The position numbers and the translations under genes are program-made. A DNA stretch of 64,000 nucleotides. Origin: Eretmocerus hayati (Eukaryota; Arthropoda; Insecta; Hymenoptera; Aphelinidae). The notes under the pieces are model-generated. The model made no database searches and was not told the origin of the DNA. It saw only the letters and a list, made by a program, of their open reading frames with translations. The stretch's first letter is position 1. Each line of letters starts with the position of its first letter. The stretch is from NCBI GenBank assembly GCA_029851415.1, contig CM056742.1:158973121-159037120 (forward strand), given 5' to 3'. This document shows, in pieces, positions 34,017 to 44,414 of this stretch.

Positions 34017-35115
34017 ATGAATTTTACACAAAAATGGAAAATTCTATTAATTATTACGAGACCATCTCTGAATCTCTCAAGCTGCGACTTCAATCTCAGA
34101 TATTCCAAAACAATTGAAAAATTCAAGAAAACCCATGGCTGGCTTGTATTTGATGTGAATGAAGAGAGTGTCGTTTGTTCCATATGCACAGGAGCTGTTG
34201 AGAGATCTCTGCCAATCCCTTGGGACTCGCACACTTTGCCATCCAAATCTGCTCTTGTTGATGAAGGTTCCCCATACATTGACTAATGTGATTATCACAT
34301 TCACTAGGCATGAGCTAGTAAAGTTACATCAGAGTGCACTAAAACTGAGAGCTGCCACCAAAAAAGACGCGATCTTGAAAGAGATATAACTCGTGAAGAA
34401 GAGAGAGATTACTGCTGGCACAGCCACGTTGTTCACCATGTTCACATCTATACAATATTAATCTACTTCGACAAGGTTTAGTTCTGAGATCTTACGATGA
34501 AATGAACTCCAATGTATATCAATTGCTCATGCTGTGGAGCAAAAAAGTGCCAGAATTGAAAAATTGGTTGCCGCGCCAGTGCCTAAAATTTTTATACGGG
34601 ACCATTGTTAATGTAATAGCCAGCTTATTTGTGTCGAACATCAAGGGAACTCTTCTTCAAGATACAAAACAATCAGGAATATTTCGAGCCATGGTGGATG
34701 GATCACCCGATATATCGAGGGAACAGTTTCAATATGTATTCGTTCTAGATACGAAAATCGCTCTATCAATGAGTATTTCATAGGCTTTTTTCTTGCATGA
34801 GATATAAAGACACTAACTCCACTCAAATTTCTGCTAGATTTTATAGTTATCGCAGGACATTTTTAGAGCAGTTTGAGAGGTCAATGTAATAATGGTACCG
34901 CAAAGATGAGTGGAGCGATATTCGGCTTACGTGCAAGCTCGTGTTAAAGAACTCGAGCACAGAGCTATTTACACGCACTGTGCGGCTCATTGTCTCAATC
35001 TAGTCGTGCAAGATTTATTAGAAAATATCTCAAGAGTCAAGATTGTCATTGGTACGTTAAAAAGAATGATAGTATTTGTGAGAGATTCTACAACAAGAAA
35101 CAGCCAATTTGCAGA
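34017..35115 (+). pseudogene. Decayed hAT-like transposase (zinc-finger / DUF4371 type)
   Basis: Fragments in order match the hAT superfamily lineage related to ZMYM1-like proteins. They are a TTF-type finger region (KKTHGWLVFDVNEESVVCSIC, 34115-34190), a block resembling the catalytic-domain start (FRAMVDGSPDISREQFQYVF, about 34680-34740), QCNNGTAKMSG then RYSAYVQARVKELEHRAIY with THCAAHCLNLVVQD (about 34885-35015), and VRDSTTRNSQFAEL. At least two frameshifts separate these blocks (for example near 34910), and there is no C-terminal dimerisation (hATC) domain. Similarity ends abruptly near 35115, where GTGCGCCAAAAAT palindromic repeats begin. Confidence 0.7.
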
Positions 35116-36000
35116 GCTCAAATCGCACGCTAGTGCGCCAAAAATCATTGGCGCACTGCGTGAACGCTTGAACTGTGTGCAAACGAAACGTTTGTACACG
35201 AGTGCGGGGACGAGTGCGGAAATGTCGGCGCCCGAGTCGCTCACGATATTTTTTGTTATTTCTGTGAGCAAAAATGTAACCCGCCCTAACAACAGTGGAC
35301 GATGCAAAAATTGGCCGTCGTCCCAAGAGCCGACGAGACTGCTTCTCCATTCCCAGCATGAGTGGTTCCAAGGCCGCGACCCACGGTGGGGGTCCAGGGG
35401 CTGAGCCCGCCCCCCGACTGAAAAATAATTCTGAAAAATGTATCATAAAAAAGTCTTGTTGTTATAGCGTGTTATACCACGTTGCTCGAAACTATCGCCA
35501 GCTATCAAAAGATCTAATTTCGATATTTCATATGTAAATTTGTGTAGACATGATTGATCATCTGCATGAATCTGAGAAGGTAGACTCAAAGATTAAGAAC
35601 ATTTTTATTTCTATCGATCGACTGAATATTTTCACTATGAATTCTTCCCAAACAAAGAGTAATTGGAGGTTCATATCCCTTTTCTTAGTGGCACATAGAC
35701 ATGCATGCTTGATTCTTCGAACTATTTTCTAAATCGTCCACAGCTAGCTATTCATAATATTCACTTCTTTACTGAGAGGAGATTGATCAGACAATAACAT
35801 GATTCAAATTGGATCCACTGCGCAAACGAAGTTTGAACAGTGCGTTAACGACTCATTGGCGCCCAGAAGTGGATTAAAGCAGTGCGTAAAAAATTTTTGG
35901 CGCACACTTGATCCGGAATAATGCGCAAATCCGCTATTTACGCACGCACACTCGCGTCTAAATAGCCACTTTTGCGCACAGAATAACAAAAAAAATGTTT
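35116..36000. repeat. Unclassified insertion with GTGCGC-type inverted repeats
   Basis: Left end near 35125 (TAGTGCGCCAAAAATCATTG then GGCGCACTGCG) and right part 35815-35985 (GCGCAAACGAAGTTTGAACA, TTTTTGGCGCACACTTG, TTTTGCGCACA) carry related GTGCGC motifs in opposite orientations. Inside is a G/C-rich block (35380-35425). It interrupts the hAT remnant. I could not fix ends or a target duplication. Confidence 0.4.
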
Positions 36001-37368
36001 AAAACGGTTTTACGTATAATCATATATGACCATGGAATCGTATGTTTTACATGAGTGGTCACTGGCTCCCGAACACTATGCAACATTCGTGTTCAAAAAT
36101 TTTCTTACAGTCAACTCATGAAAAAGTGTAGTGTATTCGAAAAAGACTATCCGTTTCGATTTACACCTCCGAGATCAGTTTTTATGCCAAATGTCCTAGA
36201 CGAGGCATGTCCTTACCGTGGCAACGATATATAGAAAATTGCTCATATCTTTCACGCAGATTGACTAACGTTCATGCCTGTCTGGGAATTGTTTTTGGAT
36301 GTCAGATTGATTGGAAAACACCTGTGAGCAGTCAAGTAGCAGCTATATTTCAACTAGTCAATTTTTGGGCCAAATCCCGACCTTCGCCGTTTTTAGCCTC
36401 GAAATACCTAAGTTATCTCATAATCACCCGTATACAGTATTCATATGGAAATAATCTCGAGGAATAGTTCTAAAACGCGTACATTTGAGACGACAACTAT
36501 ATTGTCTGATCATTGCACGTGGGTTTTATCAATTGAATTTTTCCAGAGATACTTGTAAGAGCGTAGATACATAGAATTGAAGTTGTGCACTATGATTGAC
36601 ATTGTAATTTTTATCCAATGCCATTTTCGATGCTCAATTTTCAAACAAGCTAATTTAGAGTCACAGAATTAAGATGTTTCGGAAATCATGAATTCAGAAA
36701 AAAAATCCTAAAATATCTGAAATGTAGTGCGATTTATGAATTCCGAGTGGGGACCTTCTATATGCAGTTGCTTAAGACCTACAAATGATGCCTTTACACA
36801 TTTTTGTTCAAGTGAGTCGTGTTCGAATTAAGAGAGGGGGAAGATTGGAAAGAGATTAATAACACGTTTCTTAAACTTTTTCAAAAAACGGCCCAAGTGT
36901 TGATTCCGATCCTCATAAGAAAATTAATACCAAAGGTCCCAGAAACATATCCCACGGCATTACCGTTGGTGGCCGTCAGCGAAATATGAATGCACCCCAA
37001 GAGCTCTGTGTTGTATCCACATTTTAAACGTTCGAATGATGGAAAGTGCAGAGTAAATATTTAAATAGCTCCAGTCGAAGAATTCAAGGGTAATGAGTTG
37101 TTTCCTCTTCTCGGCTGCCTTTGGCAAGTTACGGAATTCAGACATCACAGCCCGTCCAAATGGTTATGTCTCCGTTTCGCAATTAATCCTTTGAATTTAC
37201 AATGTAAAGTTAGATCCTGGGCATAGAAACAGCATGAAAATGATGTTGAAGAAATCTCCTTGTATTCAATTCTCTATCACCGAATAAATATACACAAATC
37301 AGTATATCTCTTTCAAGATTTGTTTTACAAGCAAATGTTGGACCACATTCATGAGGATTCGATTTGCT
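36001..37368. other. Spacer without recognised gene
   Basis: AT-rich sequence; short frames only (for example 36207-36467 and 36960-37148), none recognised. Confidence 0.5.
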
Positions 37369-39138
37369 TTAGATCAACTGAAAATTTATGGCCACATCAG
37401 CAACCTCATGGTCCCTATTCGTGTTATAGATATCATTATTCGGAAGAAATTTCTTAGGCTTTCTTGGACTCTTAATGCGCTCTCTAATCCAATCGGCATA
37501 GTAAGCCACGTCGGTGTAAACCCCAGGATAGTATGGACTGGCGCAACTTCTACCCCAGGAAACAATTCCATAAATTTTCTCTCCAGACACCAGAGGACCT
37601 CCACCATCCGCTGCACACGCTCCTTTACCATTTTCCCCATAATATCCAGCACAAATTTGTCCCTCAACCAATCCACCCACCAAAGATAGATACAAATCTT
37701 CACAAATAATCCTGTCGAATATGGGCAGCTCGAAAACATAAAGATCGCCAGTGGGACCATGTTCGGTAAGTCCCCATCCAGTTACATTGGTTATGTCTCC
37801 AGCTTTGAGAGTATCATATCTGCTGTGCGGAAGTTCTACCTTACGTCGGGTCTTGTCAAGACGAAGTGGTGGTGAAATCTGAACCAGAGCAATGTCAGCG
37901 GTCTGAGAACCACACTGAGTGTGCTTATCATAGATGACGATGTTGACGACTTGGTGAAGACTACCACCGTTCATTACGGTCCTGGTACCAGCTCGAATCA
38001 TTACGTTTGTCCAGCTGTAGCGAAAGCAGTGGGCTGCGGTGAGGATCCAATCTTCACTGACAATTGTTCCACCGCACACATGGACGCCCATAAGTTCCAG
38101 AGAGACTTGATAAGGGTGATCTTCTATCGAAGTTGTGTTGCCACCAACTAGGCGACGATGTCGAAGGCCTGGAGTTGTTTCATCGTTGAAATCCCTAACG
38201 GTTTCCGCTGTAGAATCTGGCGAGAGCAACTAGATATTACTTACTGAGTAGTATGCTTCACATGAGTTACTTTCGGATCATTTCAGCCTACCATCGCTAT
38301 CAGAGAGGATCGGAGAAGAATTCTAAATTGTTCCATAACTTAAAACTATGTATGGAGATGAGAGAAATCATTTACTGGCTTCTGGAGGACAATCGCCCAC
38401 AGTCGATTTGAATGCATGCACAAGTTACGTCTTACCTCCCGATCTAAAAAAGTAAAGATTGGCTTGTCCAGACCATCCTCGGAATTGCACTGTACAAAAT
38501 GTATCAACAAGGCTCACAGACATATTTAAAAGTAAGACAAAATCATTTGATCAATGCTTCGACAGCAAATATATTGAAAGTCCACAAAGCATTTTCCAAT
38601 GGTTCTAGTAGACAACTTCTTCAGCGGTCCAATCCCAAATCGGCTGCTAGTACAAAAAAACTACGGGTAAAGTGAAGAATGCGAAGAACTTGTTCCTCTC
38701 GCATCTGAATTTTGTTTGATTATGCACTTTCAGTTACTCTTAATTAATCGTCCAAAACTGTGCATATTGTAAATCACGGCTGTGGTTGTAGAACAACAAG
38801 GGAGAATTGATCGGCTGTAAATTGGGCAATTAATTTGTTCCTTATTCTGCCGTATCATTATGACTCCCGAACGCGTATGACGATGACAACGAACGATTCT
38901 TGCAACGTCATTGTTTTGCGCAGTTTTAGAGCTCTACTCATGGTCGGTAGTTGCAGTCATCTTAGTTCATGTTGCAGATTGGGAAGGATTGATTTCACTA
39001 TTTTCTTTTAAAAAATGAATAGCCTTATATTGCTTAAGTGAGTGCGAGTCTAATGCCAGAACATAGTTTATACCAATAATCATGAAACTTACCCCTAAAA
39101 ACGTTGACGGTGGCAAAAATCAAAAACAGGATCATCAT
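37369..39138 (-). CDS. Secreted serine protease homologue (S1 fold, inactive)
   Basis: The main exon is 38229-37369 (287 codons including stop), opening right after an acceptor (ATATCTAG). It shows the activation site HRR/LVGG, CGGTIVSEDWILTAAHC with the catalytic His, TADIALVQI with the catalytic Asp, and conserved VTGWGL and WGRSCASPYYPGVYT. The active-site loop reads CAADGGGP, so Ser195 is Gly; the specificity position six residues earlier is also Gly. It should therefore bind rather than cut, like the non-catalytic SPHs of insect haemolymph or venom. A likely signal-peptide exon is 39138-39093 (MMILFLIFATVNVF, donor GTAAG, phase 1). Phase does not join it directly to the main exon; an 8-nt microexon at 38443-38436 would fix this. 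A basic tail of about 36 residues follows the usual end. Confidence 0.8.
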
Positions 39139-40142
39139 ATCAAGGCCGCGAAGGTGAGTGCTGAAGTATAGGTCTTTGAAATGATTTTTTAAACTGCCAA
39201 GGGAACCAAAATCCATTTAAACGAGGTTCATCCACTTATTTGCTTAACATAGATTCATTTCCGATTCATTTATCAGAGCATTAGTTTTAAAACACGTGAG
39301 GTTGCGGTGTATAAACGGTAAAACTGTGAAAGTCGAAGATCAAAGTATCACACTGAGCTCAATACATATAAAGAGCTATCTTTGTAAATTTGAATATTTA
39401 TACAGATGGTCTATAGATCACGTTGAATGAAGTACTTTTGGTGAATGAATCTTTGATTGTCGTGGAAAATCGACTTCAAAACCATCTTTGCATTCAAAAA
39501 TTGTGATTGAAATGAATCGTTATCAAAGTCGAGCTTCATAATGTTTCGATTGACATAGTTCAAAGTGCTTACATTACTCCATATAGAAAATGTGAGTGTG
39601 TAGTCGTCACTCTGATTCTAGGCTATTTGCATAAAAAGGAAACACGAATGAACAATTTATTCTGATTCATCATCAATCCATAAAATAGCTTATTATCTTT
39701 ACCGATTCATAATTGCTTCTTTCTCCAAAAACTTGACCCCTCTCTCCCACACCCATCACATTATTTCATACAAACATAATCCTTTCATCGCAGTGTAACT
39801 CGCCGATCAGCAATTGTCTTTGTGCGTATGATCTATATACAGTAATTTGCTGTGAATATATTAAAAATTCAAGTATTAACGTCCGTGCCCAAAAACGGTC
39901 GGACAATGCCCAGGATTATTGCTCGGTCTCTTCCTAGATATACATATTGACAGCATTGCCTGTCTGTTAACAGTTCCCGTAAGTAGCGTCAAATGCACGG
40001 ATTTTCAACATTTCTCGAAGCTTTTAAATTCTGTTGATAAATTTTTCATTCTGATCAAGAAATGCCACATACATAGTCCAATCTGTCTCAAAATAACTGA
40101 TACAGATGCTCTGGTTTCAATAGAGAATACCATAGAGGTGAG
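39139..40142. other. Upstream region of the protease homologue, no gene recognised
   Basis: AT-rich. A 39919-40194 frame on + is unrecognised and runs into the transposon inverted repeat, so it is probably not a gene. Confidence 0.45.
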
Positions 40143-40430
40143 TGTATATGTTACCGGCAAAGTCCGGAATGCAGGCAAACCGCAGTTTGCCTGAAGCGCC
40201 CCCGGCAAAGTCCGGAATGGATGCTTCATTCCGAACTTTGCCAAGGCAATCCGCGGATTGCCTGTTGAGTCTTTAGGCAAAGTTGAATGCAAGCGTGATC
40301 TCATACGCCGGGGGTCTCGGGTTGTCACTTTTGATGCGTTTTCACGAAGATGAATGATAAGTGTGGGTCATCATTTACGTATCTCACATGATTGAGACAT
40401 CCTTGAGAGATGAACATGTACCAATGGAGA
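40143..40430 (+). repeat. Left terminal inverted repeat built from palindromes
   Basis: It contains several self-complementary modules: GGCAATCCGCGGATTGCC (perfect 18-bp palindrome), GGCAAACCGCAGTTTGCC (one mismatch), and a 39-bp hairpin from GGCAAAGTCCGGAATGGATG to CATTCCGAACTTTGCC. The same modules, partly reordered, occur in the right repeat. Confidence 0.75.
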
Positions 40431-41804
40431 AGAAAAAAAATCATCCTGATTTTCGGCCATCGTAACAATTCAACCTGATTTAGTGTCAGCGGGATGATTT
40501 TTATAGAAGAATACAAATAAGAGAGTTGAATGCGAACGAGTTTGCTAGGCCAAATTTGGGTGTCAAGATTCGTTTAAAGATGAACATCGAAGGAGTAAAA
40601 GTTCAAATCGATATAGCAACTGCCTGAAGTACTCAATGAGAGAAAGAAATGACTGTCTACTCTTGAGCAGACTAGTCAATATAAGAATGTTTGATCGGTT
40701 ATTATTCTACATGGTAGATAAATTCCCACTCTAATGCTGTGTGTGATTCACGATTGCAGCTCACAATCATAATACCACTTTTGGATGGCGTTGCCAACTC
40801 AATACAAAACTTACACTTTTTACGTAGAGAACACTACTCAGAGACTTTTGGTGTTCATGTAATCCACAAAGTTGCTGCAAATGCAATATAAACATCATCA
40901 AGGCCCCTCAAAAATGTTGTATAACACATTTGCTGCACTTAACTGTAATTATTCTCGAACCAATAGCTGTTTCATTTTTCGTGGTTCCGTTCGGATTATA
41001 GGGATGATAACGCTCAGCTATTGGTATAAACTCCAATCATATCTTACAAAACTGATAATTTGAGTATAAAATGAGAGAAAGCCGAAGAGTTTTCTTCCCT
41101 CGCATGGAAGATTTGCGATGACATTGGTGGTTAGAAGAAATCATGTTTGACTTCTTGTGAAGCTCGCAACCCGATCTGCAAGGAACATGTTATGAATGAT
41201 TCTTTTGATCACCTACTCATTCATCTAATGAATTTACTCCTGATGCGCAACTCGTTGATAATTATGGATGAAAAAGACAAAGAGTACCAGAAAATGAAGG
41301 AAATATTTACACAGAAACTAAAGGTATTTATCCCGAACCGCAATTCTTTACATATACACCTCCCAAGGGAGATATGATGACATTTTTTCACGAGGCACGA
41401 GTCAAATATTTCACGAGGAGCAGAATGATGGAGAATCTTCGCAAGATCTCAGTGCAGCTATTGAAAAAGGTGTCACGTGCAATGTAATTCCAACCCTGTT
41501 TATCTCCGCATCAGTTCTAGGATAAATTCATAATTTTTGACTGAGCGCGCTTCGCGAGAATAGGGTTTGATAATGATTTGATCAAACTTTCATCTTTCGC
41601 TCGAAGTGATTGAGTGAACCATATATAAATTCATACGTGAGTTGTATTTCGAAAAAATCTCTTTGCGAGAATGTTTTATCACCAAAATTAGTCTGATTGG
41701 AATGTTCTGTCATCTCGTACATTCCAAAGTCTCTTTCTGTATTCACGGACTCCTATCAGCAACTTTTCCAAGTTTTATTAACGATATCGATTGAACTCTA
41801 TATT

Positions 41805-42439
41805 ATAGGTGTCGAAGAATTTACATGTCGTGTTTGCGGAAAAGAATCTACCAATGCACATCAATGCGAAATCTGTGGCGAAAGCTCGCATACTATCTGA
41901 TGGTAAACCAGCTAGTGATGACCCAACTGAAGATGATGAGTCAAGAATTCTATGTAACGTTTGTTTTCACAATAAGAAACGGTTGAAGAATACGGAGATC
42001 GCTAACAAAGGATTGAAACGTCAAGGTGAAAGAATGGTGGCTTCATCTAAAGAGAAATTTGGCAAGATTGACAAAGGTGCCCTTGTGGGAGTTCCCATCC
42101 CAGAGGTTGATCATTGTAAAGGGGATGTTTGAAATGTAATCGGAGTTGTGATGGATATTACAGAATATGGTTGTTGGTACGGACCAGGGTATGATCAAAT
42201 TATTATTTTCAAGAAACCAGATAGAATTCTGTAAGGAAAACTTCATCAAGACCGGTCAAGTCCCTCAGAATGAGGTCATACTGCGGTCTACCAACGCAAA
42301 AACTCCGTTCCACGCGGGTCAAGGATTTATACAATGTAATAGCACTAAGGAATGTATCAGTAACGATTGCAAATGTAAACGCCTCAAAGTTCTGTGTAAT
42401 TCAAAATTTCATTCTTCCACTACATGCTGTAATAAATAG
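41805..42439 (+). pseudogene. C-terminal part of KRBA2-like / Ginger transposase
   Basis: Successive fragments: TCRVCGKESTNAHQCEICGE (zinc-binding cluster), then after a frameshift near 41900 ILCNVCFHNKK, KGLKRQGERMVASSKEKFGK and VGVPIPEVDHCKGD. Next come an in-frame TGA near 42130, NVIGVVMDITEYGCWY, another shift, FSRNQIEFCKENFIKTGQVP and the Cys-rich end CKCKRLKVLCNSKFHSSTTC. This order and the CNSK-H-STTCCN ending are those of KRAB-A domain-containing protein 2-like proteins derived from Ginger transposons. Three breaks make it non-functional. The integrase domain expected upstream is absent. Confidence 0.7.
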
Positions 42440-42609
42440 AAAGTTCCCTGAATGATTTTTTCAAACTATCAGAGATAGGGTCAAGCAACAAGCATCGCAA
42501 ATCCACCGAAGTAGTCCTCGTGAAACACTTCTGGGTGTACGAAGTACGAAACAATAGCGAATCAGATGTTCCGAGGATCTTTTCCAATCCTCTGTTCTAG
42601 TACATGTTC

Positions 42610-42898
42610 ATCTCTCCAGAATGTCCCATTTATGTCAGATACGTGAATGATGACTCATACTTATCATTCATCCTTGTGAAAACGCATCTAAAGTGAAAAC
42701 CCGAGACCCCCGGCATATGAGATCAAGCTTGCATTCTACTTTGCCTAAAGACTCAACAGGCAATCCGCGGATTGCGTTGGCAAAGTTCGGAATGAAGCAT
42801 CTATTCCGAACTTTGCCGGAGACGCTGCAGGCAAACTGCGGTTTGCCAAGGCAATCCGCGGTTTGCCTGCATTCCGGACTTTGTCGGTAACATATACA
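42610..42898 (-). repeat. Right terminal inverted repeat
   Basis: Reverse complement of 40143-40430 with scattered differences, including the GGCAATCCGCGGATTGC module, a duplicated AATCCGCGGTTTGCC module and the TGTATATGTTACCG tip (42885-42898). Confidence 0.75.
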
Positions 42899-44414
42899 AA
42901 AGTGCGTTCATCCATTGAGAATCATTTGAACTCTTGACGTCTCTGTCTACGGCGCGGGCGTACGTCAATTTCGTACACATAATATAGATATAAGCCAACG
43001 TTGAAGGTTTTAATAGATGATTTCAGAAATCTATCAAATTCTTTTATTATTATTCCCGATTAGGCGAATATTTGTATATATTTTACAGAGTTGGAAAAAT
43101 TATATGGAAGACTCCGGACAATTCTTTGTTATGAAAATTTTTTTTTTCCCCAAAGTAACTATAAAAGTAACTACAAAAAAAAATTTGTAGCCGAATGAAC
43201 ATTCGACAGCAGCGATCCTGTATTGCTCATACTCAATAGGTACAGAGAAATCAAAAAATTTATCTTAGATAACTATTGGAATTAAAATTTGACGTTACGA
43301 CACATTTTAATTTCCAAAAATCGAAGTTTTTGCATATCCGTGAGCTCCACAGCATAGATCTGGCATGAAGTTAATATGCGTAACTTATTACAGTTTGTTT
43401 AGAGCAGAACTCTATATCATATAAAATAATCCAGATAATATTATAGGAACTTCAAACAACCATCTATAGTAATTCGGTCAGATCTGCTGTAATTTTCACA
43501 ATCTTGGTCTTCGTAACAGGAGCCAATGTAACCAAAAGAAGAAGAAGAAGAAGTCAGGAGCTCGTGGTGTAAGACTGACCCTACAAAAAATATCTGACAC
43601 TGAAGAATCCTTTTTGTATACAAGAGTAACCATGAGTGAAAAAAATGAAATGCATCTTTAAAAGTATCTTACTTCTCCACACGATTAATTCACTTGTTCA
43701 CATAAAATCCTTAGTATAGTAACATAAGGAACCATAAAAATCTCTTGAATATCTTACTCGCATGGCTCTGTACCATATCGGGAAATTCATGAACAAAGTA
43801 AGCGCGCACTTCGTAGTTTTTCTCCAATAAGTCAGAAATTTGTCATATGCAAGCAAGATCAAAAGAAATGACTAATCGAGGCCCGCACGGCCTTTCACGA
43901 GAAACGCTCAAGTCTCGATATTGCATTATTGTTTTATTGCACACGCTGCACATGCATAAGGACGAAGTCTCTTACTGAGCATAAAGAAAATTGGCGCTCT
44001 TTGACGACGCATGCGCACATTACAAAAATTAAAATACAAAAATGAAATGAACATGCGCAGTTGTGTTTTCTGACCGAACGGCAACGTCGCAACATCTCGC
44101 CAACAGCGAAACGGCAACGTTGTTCCTCAAGCAGACAAAATCAGCGAGGTTGCCATGCAAAGTTTACCACTGGAGAAGATTGTTGAAATGAATCGACAAC
44201 AGTAAAGAGTGCAATTGTAATCAAAGACTTCGCGGAAAAAACGTACTCCAGTGCATAGCGCGTATAGTTGGAAATTCTATTGCACAGCACAGTGTCTGCA
44301 GTCGACCGGATGTGAAGAAAGTCAGTGTCCGAGGCGAGAATTAGAGTCTCTCTGGAGCTCTAAAATCGCAAAATTCTCGAGTTGTACAAAAATATAACTA
44401 CGTAAACTGCAGCC
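42899..44414. other. Spacer and probable promoter/5' UTR of the SLC17 gene
   Basis: AT-rich to about 43.8 kb with a GAA microsatellite (43540-43555), then more GC-rich sequence (43.85-44.41 kb) before the start codon, where the promoter and 5' UTR probably lie. No other gene recognised. Confidence 0.4.

Larger units (their letters stand above)
40143..42898 (+). mobile_element. Ginger-like DNA transposon remnant with long terminal inverted repeats
   Basis: Long inverted repeats (about 290 bp; 40143-40430 and 42610-42898) begin TGTATATGTTACCG at both ends and are close but imperfect matches. Between them is the C-terminal part of a KRBA2/SCAND3-like, Ginger-type transposase. No convincing integrase core was found in 40.43-41.7 kb, so this is an internally deleted, non-autonomous copy. 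The 4 bases outside the ends (TGAG, AAAG) do not match, so the target duplication is uncertain. The TGT start is in keeping with Ginger ends. Confidence 0.65.

Noticed and set aside
39919..40194. Plus-strand 91-codon ORF upstream of the protease
   Set aside because: It runs into the Ginger-like inverted repeat and shows no family signature.
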